NCBI RefSeq assembly: GCF_011766325.1
Contig: NZ_BLLG01000002.1
Span: 124,001 to 188,000 of the forward strand
From: Streptomyces pacificus
GTDB taxonomy: Bacteria > Actinomycetota > Actinomycetes > Streptomycetales > Streptomycetaceae
DNA length: 64,000 bases
Direction of reading: 5' to 3'
Shown: positions 63,647 to 64,000 of the stretch, piece by piece
Layout of the letters: each line of letters starts with the position of its first letter
How positions within the stretch are numbered: position 1 is the first letter of the stretch
The notes under the pieces: generated by a model
What the model was told of the DNA's origin: nothing
The model's database searches: none
What the model saw: only the letters and a program-made list of their open reading frames with translations
Made by a program: the position numbers and the translations under genes

Positions 63647-64000
63647 ATGACCCCACCCACCGCCCTCGCCGTGGACGAGGCCCGCGCCCGCCTGCACGAG
63701 TTGACCGTCATCGACGTACGCACACCCGGCGAGTTCGCGGGAGGCCACCTGCCCGGCGCCCTCAACGTCCCCCTCGACCGGATCCGGCGTGCGCTCCCCG
63801 ACATCCGGCACGCCGCCGCGAGGAGCGATGTGCTGGTCGTCTGCGCGTCCGGCGCCCGGTCGGGGAACGCCTGCAGGATCCTCGCCGAGAACGGTGTCGC
63901 CGCCGCCACGCTCCTGGGAGGGACGGCGTCCTGGGCAGCCGGCGGCAACGGGCTGAGCCGCCCCGAGGGGACCGCAGGCGCCACCTGGGGCATGGAGCGA
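63647..64000 (+). CDS. rhodanese-domain protein, 3' end outside window
   Basis: 118 codons are visible from ATG 63647 (AAGGA lies 11 bases upstream; an earlier in-frame ATG at 63635 lacks a site). LTVIDVRTPGEFAGGHLPGALNVPL and VVCASGARSGNACRIL with Cys66 define the domain. The end TWGMER resembles the linker to a C-terminal membrane DUF2892 in related proteins, so the full product may be membrane-anchored, but that part is not visible. It is controlled by operator 3 and belongs to the sulfur locus. Confidence 0.88.
   Translation, partial: MTPPTALAVDEARARLHELTVIDVRTPGEFAGGHLPGALNVPLDRIRRALPDIRHAAARSDVLVVCASGARSGNACRILAENGVAAATLLGGTASWAAGGNGLSRPEGTAGATWGMER

Overview
This window is high-GC DNA (roughly 73-75% by eye) from a Streptomyces-like actinomycete. 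The evidence is extreme GC at third codon positions, frequent GTG starts, and family content typical of the genus: two SpoIIE/PP2C phosphatases, a conservon-type sensor ATPase beside a CYP157-like P450, a TPR-bearing Ser/Thr kinase, a baeRF protein, a GH75 chitosanase and a second single-chain SecDF. I annotate 56 protein genes, one of which is frameshifted and two of which are cut by the window ends. I found no rRNA, tRNA, CRISPR array or insertion sequence. The layout is that of an accessory chromosome region: short transcription units facing both ways, with strong GC hairpins between several convergent pairs.

Layout. 1-9.0 kb, minus strand: threonine catabolism (tdh then kbl), an alpha/beta hydrolase, an ArsR-MFS pair, and a coupled nitronate monooxygenase/acyl-CoA ligase pair. 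9.4-15.5 kb: a serine hydrolase, a quinone oxidoreductase divergent from a GlxA/AraC regulator, and a PYROXD2-like flavoprotein. 15.6-21 kb: a soluble Ser/Thr kinase with nine TPR-like repeats, a YqeB-like membrane protein divergent from a TetR regulator across a strong palindrome, and an acyl-CoA dehydrogenase with a KstR-like operator. 21.6-28.2 kb: a secreted beta-propeller, a UspA/baeRF3 divergent pair, and dhaKLM. 28.2-31.1 kb: a cobalamin riboswitch followed by the cobalt ECF transporter cbiMNQO. 31.2-39 kb: fadH with a PadR regulator, a flavin monooxygenase, a winged-helix regulator divergent from a TerC-family protein with a possible structured leader, and an aldehyde dehydrogenase.

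39-50 kb: secreted proteins, a Nudix protein with altered motif spacing, a GH75 chitosanase, a PHP-domain gene broken at a G7 run, a reduced conservon (CvnA-like ATPase plus a P450 without the ExxR arginine), a proline-rich secreted protein, SecDF and a lipoprotein. 50.5-60.4 kb: a sugar-phosphate pair (SIS isomerase and class II aldolase), DUF952, a MASE1 protein beside a PP2C phosphatase, a SnoaL-like protein, a BrkB-like membrane protein, and a large Cache/PAS/GAF/PP2C/ATPase sensor. 60.6-64 kb: a persulfide-detoxification locus (CstB-like enzyme, rhodanese, TauE/SafE permease, CstR-like repressor and a terminal rhodanese cut by the window), marked by three near-identical TACCCC-N2-GGGGTA operators.

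The best coherent systems are the cst-type sulfur locus, the riboswitch-controlled cobalt importer, dhaKLM and the reduced conservon. A genome-style oddity is the frequency of short perfect tandem repeats (6-21 bp units) in the intergenic gaps. All functional calls come from reading motifs; no database search was run.
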